Shown here: positions 30,095 to 41,052 of the stretch, piece by piece
How the letters are laid out: each line of letters begins with the position of its first letter
Numbering within the stretch: position 1 is the first letter of the stretch
DNA from: Ophiostoma sp. CBS 140.51
Lineage: Eukaryota > Ascomycota > Sordariomycetes > Ophiostomatales > Ophiostomataceae
Assembly (NCBI GenBank): GCA_029298735.1
Contig: JANSLP010000134.1
Span: 16,301-80,300 of the forward strand
Reading direction: 5' to 3'
DNA length: 64,000 nt
The notes under the pieces: generated by a model
Database searches by the model: none
Told to the model about the DNA's origin: nothing
The model's input: the letters and a program-made list of their open reading frames with translations, nothing else
Translations under genes and position numbers: made by a program

Positions 30095-31878
30095 ATGGCC
30101 CACGACTGGACAAAGGTCCAGCATGAGAGGAAATGGTCCATCCTCGGCATGCAAAAGCGCTTCGCCCTCTGGGCCATTTACAGCTCCATTGGCTGTATGA
30201 TGATGGGCTTTGATTTCGGTAACGCCGGTACCATTACCGCCTTCCCGGCCTTCCAGCAGGTCATGGGCAAACCGTATGCCGGCCAGGCGTCGGGTTACCT
30301 CATCTCGGCCAGCATCCAGTCCGCCTGGAACGGTGTGGCCACGGCTGGTGATATTGCTGGTGTCATGGTCTCGGGTCAGGTTCTGGACCGCATCGGCCGC
30401 AAGCACTCGATTCTGTTTGGTGTTGTCTTTACGGCCGTCGGTATTGGCATGCAGTACGCCAGCCAGGAGTGGAAGCTCTATCTCGGCGGTCGTCTTGTTA
30501 ACTGTAAGTTATCATCCTCTCTCTTTTTATAATTTCGCCGCTGACAGATTAGCCATTGGTTTCGGTATTGTCTACGTCGTCGCTCCCGTGTGGATCGGTG
30601 AGACTGTCCGCCCGGAACTGCGTGGTCTCTTCCTCTGCATCAACAACTTTTCCATCGTCTTCGGCCAGTTCATTTTGGCGTAAGTACACCTCTTCCTCAT
30701 CATGTTTATCCCCTTACTGACGGTATAGGCTCGTCGCCTACGGCGCACAAAAGGTGCAGGGCCGCTGGTCGTACGAGATTGTCATTCTCGTCCAGTTTGT
30801 CTTTGTCGCCGTCCTCATCGTCGGCTACCCCTTCTTCCCCGAATCGCCTTACCACCTGCTCAAGAACAACAATGAAGAGCGTGCCCGGACAATGCTCCGC
30901 CGCATCCATGGCAGCGGCGATGAGGGTCTCATTGATGCCGAAATCATCCGCATGAAGGAGGGCATCGCCATCAGCCAGAACCTCGAGGAGCAGGCCCAGC
31001 TCAACGGTCCTCTCATTGCTCAGTGCTTCCAGGGATCCAACCTCGTACGTCCCCCAACTCACCACCGTGTGTTGATATTTTTCATGACTAACCTTCTTAG
31101 AAACGCACAATGATCTCTATGCTGGCTGTGGCCTCCCAACAACTCATCGGTGCCGCTTTCGTTCTCGGCTACATTACCTACTTCCTCGACCTCATTGGTA
31201 TTGACAACTATTTCGTCGTGTCCGTCGTCCTCTACGTTATTATGCTCTTGAGTAACTTGGTCGCCTTCCCATTCATCGAGATTTTCGGCCGTCGCCCTTT
31301 GCTCCTATTTGGCATTTTCGGTCTCACGGCCGTCCTTCTTCTCATGGGCATCATGGGCTTTGTCCACACCTCTGGCGCCGTCTGGGTTGTTTTGGTCTGC
31401 ATCTTCCTCTGGGCCACCATCTACCAGCTCACCATTGGCGCCGTCGGTTTTGCTCTAGCCTATGAAGTGGCCACGCCCCAGCTCCGCCCCATGACTGCGT
31501 CCATTGTCGGCTTCTCCCAAGGCGCTGCGTATGTTCTCCCCCTCACTCTTTCTATTTTGAATACCTGCTAACAGCTGTAGCGGCTGGGTCATTGGCTTCG
31601 TCGTGCCGTATATGATCAACCCCGACGCAGGCAACCTCGGCGCCAAGGTCGGTCTTGTTTTCGCCGGTCTCGGTGTGCCCTTATGCATTGCCTTTTGGTT
31701 CATGATCCCCGAGACCAAGGGCCTGGGCTTCGCCGACTTGGACTACATGTTCAGTGCCAAGGTCAAGCCGCGCCATTTCAAGCGCGTCTTTGCCGAGCGC
31801 CAGGCCGCCGAGGCCGACTCGTCCGAGAACGGCGACCTCAAGAACGATGCCGTCACTGCGCAGGTGGAGGCTGTTTAG
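30095..31878 (+). CDS. MFS sugar transporter, alpha-glucoside/maltose:H+ symporter-like
   Basis: Five exons give 525 aa: 30095..30503, 30553..30679, 30729..31044, 31101..31528 and 31581..31878. All junctions keep frame. Intron 1 needs the ATTAG acceptor, because the nearer ACAG would introduce a stop. Sugar porter signatures are DRIGRKHS after TM2/3, WIGETVRPELRG, FPESPYHLL at the end of TM6, FGRRPLL in the second half and the C-terminal IPETKGLGFADLDYMF. Twelve hydrophobic segments are present. It is a plasma-membrane proton-coupled sugar uptake protein. The N-terminus and the ETKGLGFADLDYMF end resemble the fungal MAL11-type group, so a di- or oligosaccharide substrate is likely but not proven. 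It is divergent from the large Zn2Cys6 regulator. Confidence 0.93.
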
Positions 31879-32260
31879 ACCAGTGTCTGTACAGTATAAT
31901 ATAGCGTCACTTTCGTTGCTACTTCTCAAAGGTGCTTGTTGTCCAGTGGCCAATGTGTACTCGTCGGTCGCCATTATCTTCTCTTCTCAGCCAGCCTTTC
32001 TATATATCTATTTAGTTTAAATACACTCCTGTATTCAATCACATATTCCAAGGGCAATGGGCAGATAATGCAACCAACAAACGAACGGTACTTAGAGATG
32101 TTATATTTGACTATTATTTTGTTTTACGCAAGATCGGGTCCGTTTCACAGTGACCAATATTAAGGTAGATACATAAAATGGTAGGAAATATAATACAAGG
32201 AAAGAAAGGAAGTATTTTGTTGTCTGCTTTTTGTTTGTTGCTTACTTTGTGAGACTCCGC
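31879..32260. other. Convergent 3' intergenic region
   Basis: It lies between the 3' ends of the sugar transporter and nuclease genes. AT-rich with no gene seen. Confidence 0.6.
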
Positions 32261-34642
32261 TTAAACTGCAGTCCAGGTAATCTGCAGAGTCACACCGGAC
32301 TGGTCATTGGTGTAGATGGTGCCTTGCGTGGTGCCCGAAGGAACGGCCACTGCATAGAACGTGTTGGACGACGCGTAGGTCAGGTACGTGCCGTCGTAGC
32401 CAAACGCAGAGGGCGTGGTGATAGTGCTAGCACACGACAGCGAGAAATCGGCCAGGATGGCACACGAGCCCTTGGAGGTGCTCAGCGTGAAAGTGACACC
32501 GTCAGCGGCCGGGGTTGCCGTGTACGAGGCCGGAGTTCCGCCACCGCGGTACCAGGTACCGGCCGTGATGAGACCGCCACCGCTGGCAACACCTGGCGAG
32601 ACGACCAGGAGGTGGCCCTTGCCCGAAAGAGCGCCGGCAGAGCCCGAGGGAGCGGCCGCACCAGACGTCGTCGAGGCCGTCGAGGTGGACTTGGTGACGG
32701 TAGTCAGAGTGGTACTCGCAGCAGTGGACGTGGTGGGTGCAGCCGACACGATAGACGACGGGTTGAGACCGCTGCCGGCGGCAATGTTGGCACCGCAGAC
32801 GTTGAGGAGGGCAACCGTAGGGTCGTGGTCAGAGGTCTGGTCGTCATAGTTAACCCAGGTGTTGACGTGCAGGTGCTCCTCCTTGGGGTCGAGGGCGGCA
32901 ATGCCGCTGGACACAAAGATGTGGTCAAGCTCCTCCATGTTGTTGTCGTAGGTGTAGGTGTAGCGCTCTTCGACGGGGATACCGGCGGCCACATCCAGGT
33001 CGACCATACCCGAAACGTTGGCAAAAGTGGTCACAGGCTGCACAACGCTATACTCGTTGAGGTCACCGCCCATGATGATGCGGGCATCATTGTCGAGCGC
33101 GATAATCTGCTTGATAAAGTCACCAGTGATCTGGGCCTGAGTCGTGCGCTTCGCAACGGGCGAGTTGACAGGAGGGCGCAGATCACCCTGCAGACTGGAG
33201 CTGCCGCCCTTGGACTCCCAGTGGACGTTGACGGTGAAGAAGACGTGGTTGCCCACGACAGTCTGCCAGGCGGCCGCGAGCGGCTTGCGGCTGCTGGCCC
33301 AGGCGGCGTTGGTGGGGTCGATGCGGCCGGGGTTGTACTTGAGGGTCGGCTTGCCGCCATTCGTGGAGTCGGCAACAACAGCGTTGGCATCCAGAGCACC
33401 GCCAGCCGAGCCGGAGGCACTCTGTGTAAGACGAACAACGGCCGGGTTGTACAGGTAGGCCTGGCGGATATTACCACCGGGCTCACCACCATCAGCATCG
33501 TTGGTCGGGTTGATCCAAGTGTAGCTGTACTGCAGGCCGCCCTTGGCGACAATAGCAGCAGCCAGCGTGCTCAAAGTGACAGACGAGTCGACGACGCCGT
33601 TGTCTGTGGCGCCGTTGTTGTCCTGGATCTCCTGGACGAACAGAACGTCGGGCGTCTTCATGTAATCGACAATGTGGGCGGCGACGGCCGAGACGTGGGC
33701 AGTGTCCTGGGGCGTAAAGTTTTCAATGTTGTAGTCGCCGACAGTGATGCCCGAGCACTCGCCCGTGCTGAGCAGCGTGGTCGGCGGCGGTAGCGCCGGG
33801 GAAGCCGAGCTCTTGTAGACGGGAGCAGTGAGAGGCAGCAGGTAGTAAAAGCCGTACTGGTAGTGCACGACACCAGTAATGTCACCAAACGTATCACCAA
33901 TCTTGTAGGTGTCGACGGCCTTGCTGCCGTCGAGGGGCGAGCCTACAATAATTGTTTCCGGGTTGGCGTCCTTGCTGCTCAGAGTCAGGCCGCCGCGGCC
34001 GTTGAGACCGGACGTGGTCCAGTTGCCGACCATCCAGGTCTCGCCGTACGAGTTGGGCTTGCCGACAGCGACGGGGCTGGGGATGGTGACGAGGTCGCCG
34101 TTCAGTGCCTTCCAGAAGTCAAGGCCGTACTGGTTAGGCTGCAGCTTGGGGTTGGCCACAGAGATCTGGCTGACATTGTTAGGGACAGCAAAGATGTCAC
34201 CACCGTCGAGGCTGGTGAACTGCTCCGTGGGCGGCTGGAGCGACTGCTGGCCCAGCACACGCGGCTTGGGAGCCACGTTGTTGCCCGAGACCCAGGCCTG
34301 AACGACAGGCGACTCAAGCTCCGTCGAGTACAGGTAGGCCGTCGACGAGCGGTACTCAGTGACCTTGCCGCTCAAAGTCAGGGTATCGCCAATGGCGATG
34401 CTAGCATTCGTGCCGAGCGTCGAGCTGTAGACATAGAGACCGTTGCCGATGCGGGCGTCACACGACAGCTTGGGGCTGCGCAAATACAGACCGGCAGTCG
34501 ACTTGGCCGTCACAACACCGACAACGCCAGAGACGGACTGGCCATTGTACGGCGACAAAAACTTGTTGCCATTGATATCGTGGATGCTCTGGGCCTGGGC
34601 GGCGATGGCCGTCAGCGCGAGCGTGGCGAGGAAGCTGTTCAT
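32261..34642 (-). CDS. Secreted endonuclease/exonuclease/phosphatase-family nuclease with RNase T2-like C-terminal domain
   Basis: Single-exon gene of 793 aa. It has a signal peptide (1-17, ending AQA), an N-terminal OB-like region (residues about 20-130, DTLTLSGKVTEYRS) as in extracellular ExeM/NucH-type nucleases, and then an EEP catalytic domain (about 300-630). Visible catalytic motifs are VGDYNIENF, VQEIQDNN, NVHWESKG, MGGDLNEY and TSDHDP. A Thr/Ser-rich linker (about 640-680) precedes a 115-residue domain (GKGHLLVVSP, TWYRGGGTPASYTA, GSCAILADFSLSC) that resembles the small C-terminal domain of fungal RNase T2 enzymes. The role is likely extracellular DNA or RNA digestion for phosphate/nitrogen supply. 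No C-terminal GPI signal is evident. Confidence 0.88.
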   Translation of the reverse strand: MNSFLATLALTAIAAQAQSIHDINGNKFLSPYNGQSVSGVVGVVTAKSTAGLYLRSPKLSCDARIGNGLYVYSSTLGTNASIAIGDTLTLSGKVTEYRSSTAYLYSTELESPVVQAWVSGNNVAPKPRVLGQQSLQPPTEQFTSLDGGDIFAVPNNVSQISVANPKLQPNQYGLDFWKALNGDLVTIPSPVAVGKPNSYGETWMVGNWTTSGLNGRGGLTLSSKDANPETIIVGSPLDGSKAVDTYKIGDTFGDITGVVHYQYGFYYLLPLTAPVYKSSASPALPPPTTLLSTGECSGITVGDYNIENFTPQDTAHVSAVAAHIVDYMKTPDVLFVQEIQDNNGATDNGVVDSSVTLSTLAAAIVAKGGLQYSYTWINPTNDADGGEPGGNIRQAYLYNPAVVRLTQSASGSAGGALDANAVVADSTNGGKPTLKYNPGRIDPTNAAWASSRKPLAAAWQTVVGNHVFFTVNVHWESKGGSSSLQGDLRPPVNSPVAKRTTQAQITGDFIKQIIALDNDARIIMGGDLNEYSVVQPVTTFANVSGMVDLDVAAGIPVEERYTYTYDNNMEELDHIFVSSGIAALDPKEEHLHVNTWVNYDDQTSDHDPTVALLNVCGANIAAGSGLNPSSIVSAAPTTSTAASTTLTTVTKSTSTASTTSGAAAPSGSAGALSGKGHLLVVSPGVASGGGLITAGTWYRGGGTPASYTATPAADGVTFTLSTSKGSCAILADFSLSCASTITTPSAFGYDGTYLTYASSNTFYAVAVPSGTTQGTIYTNDQSGVTLQITWTAV

Positions 34643-36601
34643 GGTGAAGAGGGGCTGTGACGATGAACCGTTGTCGTTGAGGTCAGATCAGACTGCTTGC
34701 TTTCCAGTCGTTCCTTCCCCTCGCTTTTGTACTGACGATCCCTCCCTCTTTATCTATTTTCGCATCTAGCTTGCCATCGGGAAAGAGCCCGCCCGCGATC
34801 TGCCTGCCCCAGCAAGCTCCGGAAGGAACAAACGAGGAGAATTGATCGCGCCTTCCTATTCAGCCCCTATAACGCGCCCTATAGCGTGGCAGGCCGAGGC
34901 CATCACGTTGTCTGAGTTGTGTGTGATGCACGCCCGCAATCTAAACGACCATTGTCCATCGGCCATCCATTTCCGTCTCTTCCGCACATTTGCATGTAAT
35001 TGGTGTTTTTGGGTGTGCTGTGTTCTCTGGGGATATTCATTGTGGTGGTCCATCCTGTCATGTAAGTTTATCTGCATGCCAAGAGCCCCTAAGAGAAAGA
35101 CCGACCAGGCACACAGTCCGCACCTTCCAATCGTGGCTTCAGCCTCTCCCGCGTGCGTCCAAGAAGAGTCCAAGAGATGTCTTGGCATTACCCGCTCACC
35201 CACCAGCCCTACCCTTTGTGAGGGTTGTTGATGTGAATGTCTCGTCTCTGGTGTGTTTTTTTGCTGTATTTTGTCTTCTGTTCCTGGTTGCCAAGACCGG
35301 CTTTGACGTTTAAGACACCGACGTCGATGAAGAAGTCCTTGATACTGCCCTCTTTTTTCAATAGTTCTTTAAACTCATCAGGCGTCACCCGTTGACAAGC
35401 AGACGGTTACGTACTTCAGTCTAGGCGCTCGTTTTCACATGGTTTTTGTCATTCAATTCTCGACATTGCGATCCCGTGGCGTGGCCTTGATTTGCACGCC
35501 TCAAAGCTTGGAAGAGAGAAGAAGGCGGCTAGAGAAATATGGCTGTCGTAAAGGTGGGAAGAAATGGGCGGGAAGCGAGCCAGTGTAATGTCCGGTACAA
35601 AAAGGGCAGGAGCCAATACAAGGCAAGAACGGGACAAGAACAGCCCAAAAACGGGAAAGAGCAGGACAAGACGGGAGACTGCCGATAGTGCATACGTCGT
35701 AGACTTTTAGAAATAAGGAAGGAGAACAATAGAGGTAGAAACCTGGTATGCATGATCGTCAATCTGTTCTCCTTTCCAAGTAAAGGAGCATGTGATGGTG
35801 CACGATGCGAGAAGATAGCATCGACAATCGTAGAAATAAGGCGGGTGAGAAAAGGGAATAAAAAAGGGACAAAACTGAAGAGGATCAACACGGTCGCGGG
35901 GAAAACACAATTACCCCGTGGGCGGTATGCATGAAAGCCGTCCAGTCAGGTACAGTGCAAGCAGGTAATACTGGAAGGATGTGGGCATGCATTAAGGTTG
36001 TTGTCCATGAGGTTGTTGCTCGGAAGGTTATGTGCCACTCGTGAAGGTTAAATCAAGCTCTGGTGGCACGAGCACGCTAAGACCACTAACACCACTAACA
36101 AAAACTGCCCTGAATCTAGCCGTTTTTACCCTTCGGTCAGTTTTACTCCAGTTCAGACCAACACGTGCGCTGTCTTGGACGAGAGCACGTTTTCTCTCAT
36201 GCCCTTTACAGGAAGACATAATTGGAAACCTGCGAACCATTTTCGAGCTACAAAACTCCACCATATTCCTCATTTCCTTTCTTCCCACGTTTTCCACGTT
36301 TTCAGTGTGGAGTACAGACGACGGACAGAGCATATATACCGACGATGCGTCCAAACGAGCATGGAGAATTTCCGTGAAAAGGAACATGCGGAATGAACAG
36401 ATAAAGTCCAGATTTTCACTCGGATGCAGGGTGCCTCGCTTTCACAGCTCGCTTTCGTACTCGGTTTGAAGAGAATCGTAATGTATAAAGTCTCTGCCCA
36501 TCGGGTCCTAATGTAATGCTAAGAATAACAACGCAAGAAAAACAAACAAATCCAGTAATCCAACAGTCATATCACTGTCGCAAAATTCGTTCCGACTTCG
36601 T
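34643..36601. other. Long gene-free region
   Basis: It holds the promoter of the nuclease gene near 34643-34850 and then about 1.7 kb in which I found only unconvincing frames (35449..35891 leftward is Phe/Ser-rich low complexity). No RNA gene or repeat was recognised. 36480-36600 is the 3' flank of the aminopeptidase gene. Confidence 0.45.
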
Positions 36602-37828
36602 TTACAGCTCGCCCATGGAAGGGTTCTTGACCACAACGACGGCATCCTTCTCCAGCTCGTCAAAGTCGGCAAAGGCCAGCTCGTACACGAAACCAAGCGT
36701 CATGCGCGCATGCTGCAGCATGTGGTCAAAGGACAGGTACTTGATGAGGTCGTCGGTGGAGTGGATGTGCTTGTCGCTCAAGTCAAAGGACGACTCAATG
36801 ACAAACGCTGAGGGGTAGCCGGCCTTGCTGGCCGAAGCGTGGTCTGAGCAGGCGTAGCCGCACTTCGTCTCGACATAGGGAATGTCGCAGTAGGCGACTA
36901 TGACCTTCTTGATGAAATCGGTCAGGGCCGGGTCGACGTAGTCGACAATGACACCGACGCTCTCGACACCGCCAGCATCCAGAGTGCCCTGGACGTAGCC
37001 CGTCATGTCCTGCTGGAGCATGGCGCGGACGTCGTTGCCGGCCTTTTCGTAGGTGCTGAAGATGGCCTGGGAGCCCAGCAGACCGCCCTCCTCGGCGCTG
37101 TACCAGTGGAACTCAATGGTGTTGGCGGCCTTGCCGGCCTTGATGTCGTCGGACTGCAGAAGGGCCGTCAGGGCCTCGAGAATGGTGACGGTACCGCTGC
37201 CGTCGTCGTCGGAGCCCGGCGCCGCCAGGATCGAGGGCAAAAACAGGTTGATAGAGTCCTGGTGCGCACCCACGACAATGGTGCGGTTCGTCTGGCCCGG
37301 GATACGGGTAATGATGGAGTTCTGGCCCCAGGGGTGGGGGAAGTGCTCGACCGTAATACCGTGCTTGAAGCCGCCAGCCTCGCCGACAATCTTCTTAACC
37401 TGGCCCAGCAGCCACTCGGACGACTGGCGGCCGTAGTCGGACTTGTAGTAGCGGGTGTGGAAAGACGTCAACTTCTCGAGATGGGCCTGCAGCGAGGCTT
37501 TGTCGAGGTGCTTGGCGAGGGGAGCAACCTCCTCGACAAGGGTGGCGTTCTTGGGGAAGACACGCGGCTTGCCAGAGTTGATCTTGGCCGCGTTCGCAGC
37601 ACCCAGATCTTTGGTGTAGGTAATGTCCATGAAGCGCTCGCCGTTGCGCTTCAACTCCCACTTTTCTTCCTCGGTGACCCAGCGGGTCTCGCCCGGGCCG
37701 AGCTCAATCAGGAACTGCTCGACGGTGGCAATCTCGGGGTGCAGCTGGATGTTTTCGCCGTTGTGGCTGTCGACGAAGCGCGCGGCCGCCGCCGGCAGCA
37801 GCAGCGCAAGGGCGTTGGCGGCTTTCAT
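36602..37828 (-). CDS. Secreted leucine aminopeptidase, peptidase family M28 (LAP1-like)
   Basis: Single-exon gene. The ATG at 37828 ([18 protein letters not shown]) gives a clear signal peptide and 408 aa, close to the roughly 390 aa of fungal LAP1; the frame continues upstream without homology. There is a propeptide region (about 17-85). The zinc-binding and catalytic signatures of M28 are [35 protein letters not shown] and [14 protein letters not shown], followed by HIHSTDD. The two-zinc ligand set and catalytic Glu pair (EE) are all present. The enzyme removes N-terminal residues from extracellular peptides, giving nutritional nitrogen. Neighbours suggest no operon-like link. Confidence 0.94.
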   Translation of the reverse strand: MKAANALALLLPAAAARFVDSHNGENIQLHPEIATVEQFLIELGPGETRWVTEEEKWELKRNGERFMDITYTKDLGAANAAKINSGKPRVFPKNATLVEEVAPLAKHLDKASLQAHLEKLTSFHTRYYKSDYGRQSSEWLLGQVKKIVGEAGGFKHGITVEHFPHPWGQNSIITRIPGQTNRTIVVGAHQDSINLFLPSILAAPGSDDDGSGTVTILEALTALLQSDDIKAGKAANTIEFHWYSAEEGGLLGSQAIFSTYEKAGNDVRAMLQQDMTGYVQGTLDAGGVESVGVIVDYVDPALTDFIKKVIVAYCDIPYVETKCGYACSDHASASKAGYPSAFVIESSFDLSDKHIHSTDDLIKYLSFDHMLQHARMTLGFVYELAFADFDELEKDAVVVVKNPSMGEL

Positions 37829-38496
37829 GTTGGGTGTGTAGGTGGGTGGAGGTTTGAATGAGAGAGTCGATTGAGGACGATGGCGATGAAAAACGACGAT
37901 GAGGTTGGTGTAGGAGGAGAGTTGTTGGGAAAGTAGATAGCTTGACAGAAGAGGATGACCGATCAGGATGACGCTTGAGGGGAAACAGGCAGCTTCGGTT
38001 GATTGCGCCAGCGGCCTCCGCATTTGACTGATAAGCAGCTGCTCAGCAGGCCAAGCTGGGGCGCTCCTTCCTAGGTTGGCCAGGCGGCGATTAAGACAAG
38101 GCGCAGCTCCTCGCAAGGAAACACCCGCCAACAGAGCCTCGCAAATACATGTGATTGGTTGGCCGGCTCAAAAGTGGGGTAGTTTCAGCGTGGAGCTTCC
38201 TGTCGCAGCGTCTCAGTGTAGCCGGACGCAGTCAGTGGTCAGCGCAGACCATCAGTGAGACGAAAGACCCACATATTTAGAGAAGGCACTGAAGACGAGC
38301 AAACTGCAAAGCACGAGCACATGCTCAACATACAAAGTGAGGTCATTCACGATATCCATGGACATCTCGAGATGATATGAACATTTATGAGGTTCGTAGT
38401 AAATCAAAAGGCTTTCTATATTGAATCTATGTGCAAGCTGGGCAAATGTACGCTATGCTCTTCTCTCTCTCTCTCTTTATCTCTGCCATCATCTGA
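37829..38496. other. Intergenic region, aminopeptidase promoter
   Basis: It holds the promoter of the leftward aminopeptidase gene and the 3' end of the AFG1-like gene, with a (CT)n run at 38460-38480. No gene seen. Confidence 0.5.
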
Positions 38497-40239
38497 CTAC
38501 ATACTATCCTCCATCTGGCGACTCCGGGTCTTGGTCCAGTTGTCATGCTCCGATTTGCCGCCCTGGCTCTCGAGACCCATGCCGCGCTCGACCCACTCCT
38601 TGCTGCCCATTTGCGTCAGTCGGGACAGCGCACGACCAAAGGCAAAGGCTTCTTCTTCGCCGGTAAACAGGTTCGAGTGCTTCAGCTCGGCCATCATGTT
38701 GTGGCCCTCCATTCCCTCCACCAAATGCTCAATGGCCTCGTTGACTTGGCCCTCGCTGGCTTTCGTAGTCGTCTTGCCGTCCTTGGTGAGCGTCTCAATA
38801 ATTTCGTCTCTAGACACGAACAGCTGGTTGAGCGGGACGGCGGTTGTCAGGACCAGCTTGGCCTGGGCTTCGTAGACGGCGTCAATAAAGGTAATGAGTC
38901 GCCGCGCCAGGTCGCGCTGGCGGTGCGTCATACCAGGGACATCCGTCACAATAAAAGCATCGTAGGCGCGCACCAACTCCAAATAATCGGCGGCCGACGT
39001 CGGTTTGCCAATCAACTCGTCAAAGGTGAACCAAGCACAGCGGCCACTAACACGCGGCACATGGATCTCGCGGCCCCAGACTTTTTGCACTTCGGGGTGC
39101 GGCTCGGGGTGTTCACGATCCCCCAGGAAGCGGAACCACTTCTCAGCGTGCGATTTCGCATGGCTATCGAGCGGTGTGTGGTAGACGCCCGAGGGCGGAC
39201 GGGGGATCTTGCGGTAGTCGGTCGGAGAGTCGAGGTTGATGACATGAAGGCGGCGCTTGAGCAGCTCGATCGCCGGGATAAAGGACTCCCGCTGGATCCC
39301 ATTCTTGTAGAGCTCGTCGGGCTCGCGGTTGGATGTCGTGACGAGAACAACACCGTGCGACATGAGCGCCTCCAGCAGCCGTCGCAAAATCATGGCGTCG
39401 GCCACATCGGTGCACTGGAACTCGTCAAAGCACAGCACGTTGCCCTGCTCGGCAATGTCGGCGGCGACAAAGGGCACGGCGTCGACGTCGTTGCCGTACT
39501 TCATCTTCATCTGGTGCAGCCGCTTGTGCACGTCCTGCATAAAGTTGTGGAAGTGGATGCGTGTCTTGGAGCGGACGGCGCTGGGCAGTGTGTCATAAAA
39601 CAAATCCATCAGCATGGTCTTGCCGCTGCCGACGTCGCCGTACAAGTACAGACCCTGGGGCAGGTTCTCGGGGATCTTGCCGATCGCCGCCTGCTTGGGC
39701 CCGCTGCTGCCAAAGATGGACCCTAGCAACGACTTGGGCTGAGGCTTCAAGCTCTCAATGTCTGGGTGGACGACGTCGGGTGCATGGTAGTGGCACAGCT
39801 CGTCGTGCATGTGCTGCAGGCTCTCAATAATCCCCCTCTGGTGCTCGTCGTTGCGCAGCCGGCCAGCGTCGACGCGCCGGTCGTACTCTTGCAGAGGGCC
39901 GATATCATCGTGTGAGGGCTTGGCTGTGTTCTCTTCTGCTACCGTGGCGATGCTCGCATTGTTCCTCTGCTGGCCCGTTGTCCGCGCACGTGTCAGCGCG
40001 GCAGATGGTGCCGATAGTGCCGAGCTGTATTTCGAGGAAGCTGTCGGCCGGGTTGACGAGATCGCCTTGGTCTGCATACAGCGCGCGCATATTGTCGTCG
40101 AGGGAGGGAGTCCTGCGCCGAAAGTCGAGGCCGGCGCTTGTGGTGAAAGTGGCCGTTGTCGGAGTGGTGTCGGTCGCCGCGCAAGACCTCGGCGCACGGC
40201 CGGGTAGATGGAGGAGGGAGACGACGAACGGGCAATCAT
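38497..40239 (-). CDS. AFG1: AFG1/LACE1-family mitochondrial AAA-like ATPase
   Basis: Single-exon gene; the ATG at 40239 (MIARSSSPSSIYPAVRRGLARR) gives 580 aa and a basic, Ser-rich mitochondrial presequence. An open frame further upstream has no family similarity. Walker A is GDVGSGKTMLMD (about residue 198-209) and Walker B LCFDEFQ (about 268-274). Other family motifs are HFHNFMQDVH, VLVTTSNREPDELY and RCAWFTFDEL. AFG1 proteins sit in mitochondria and help degrade or handle inner-membrane respiratory proteins, in particular cytochrome oxidase subunits. Length is somewhat above that of the yeast protein, mainly from the leader and a low-complexity stretch before residue 150. Confidence 0.93.
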   Translation of the reverse strand: MIARSSSPSSIYPAVRRGLARRPTPLRQRPLSPQAPASTFGAGLPPSTTICARCMQTKAISSTRPTASSKYSSALSAPSAALTRARTTGQQRNNASIATVAEENTAKPSHDDIGPLQEYDRRVDAGRLRNDEHQRGIIESLQHMHDELCHYHAPDVVHPDIESLKPQPKSLLGSIFGSSGPKQAAIGKIPENLPQGLYLYGDVGSGKTMLMDLFYDTLPSAVRSKTRIHFHNFMQDVHKRLHQMKMKYGNDVDAVPFVAADIAEQGNVLCFDEFQCTDVADAMILRRLLEALMSHGVVLVTTSNREPDELYKNGIQRESFIPAIELLKRRLHVINLDSPTDYRKIPRPPSGVYHTPLDSHAKSHAEKWFRFLGDREHPEPHPEVQKVWGREIHVPRVSGRCAWFTFDELIGKPTSAADYLELVRAYDAFIVTDVPGMTHRQRDLARRLITFIDAVYEAQAKLVLTTAVPLNQLFVSRDEIIETLTKDGKTTTKASEGQVNEAIEHLVEGMEGHNMMAELKHSNLFTGEEEAFAFGRALSRLTQMGSKEWVERGMGLESQGGKSEHDNWTKTRSRQMEDSM

Positions 40240-41052
40240 TGCATCGTAGGTGAGAGGTGTGTGGTCGGAAAGAAGTGTCGCAAGAAAAGACAAGAAGTCG
40301 CAGGGCTGTGTCGCGAAAAGGAAGTTGGCGATGTTAACAGTAAAAAGGCAAGAGGCAAGAGGCAAAAGCCGCAAGGAAAGAGGGCGAATTAGTCCCGCGG
40401 CACGTTTTTGCGGTTTTGCGGTTTTGCGGTTTTGCGGTGCGGTCGTGCGGCTTTGCGTTTTCCTGGGGAAGTTTTTAGTTACGACAGGCAGGAACAACCG
40501 GCTTCTGGTTGGCTGGTTCTACTGGAGGCGCTACTTTTAACACTGCCGAGACTGCTGTAAACCCCTCTTCCAGCGCCCTCTACAAGGAATAACGTCACCG
40601 ATGCCGCTGTAAGGGGCGGAATTTAACGGGAGAAAAGGGCCCCCAATCACTGTATGGTACGATGTCTGCAGCAAAATGCCCAGAAGCCGCCAATACGTGG
40701 GGGAAGGCACCAACACGCCGAACACCGAGGCTCTCCGACAAACATATGGAGTCGAGAGAAGACAACAGAAAACGACACAGGTTGAGTATAATATTTTACA
40801 AAATTTATTTTGGTTCGTAATGTTTTACTGCATTATTTCATATATTTTGCGTTATCAAGTCTGTTTACTATTGCACTGCGAACTCAAATCAACAATAAAA
40901 TGAATTAAGAACGGTTTGGAAACATTTTGAAAATCAATTCATGTTATAAAACAAAAGTTCATTTATTTCAAATTTTATTCATATCTCATTATTGATTAGT
41001 TAAAGTATAAGTCAAAGTATGTACAAGCAAATAATGTCCTCCACCGCATCTT
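40240..41052. other. Intergenic region with tandem repeat
   Basis: It contains the AFG1 promoter with an 8-base tandem repeat (listed separately), then an AT-rich block (about 40780-41040) next to the 3' end of the cupredoxin gene. No gene seen. Confidence 0.55.
40406..40437 (+). repeat. Four tandem copies of TTTTGCGG
   Basis: Four exact 8-base units occur in a row about 170 bases upstream of the AFG1 start codon, followed by degenerate GCGG-containing units to about 40455. It may be simple slippage or part of the promoter. Confidence 0.8.

Noticed and set aside
32231..33793. Rightward 520-codon frame opposite the nuclease gene
   Set aside because: It is Gly/Val/Arg-rich without motifs and is explained by high third-position GC of the nuclease gene on the other strand.
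37829..38131. Upstream extension of the aminopeptidase frame
   Set aside because: It would bury the clear signal peptide at [10 protein letters not shown] and has no family similarity.
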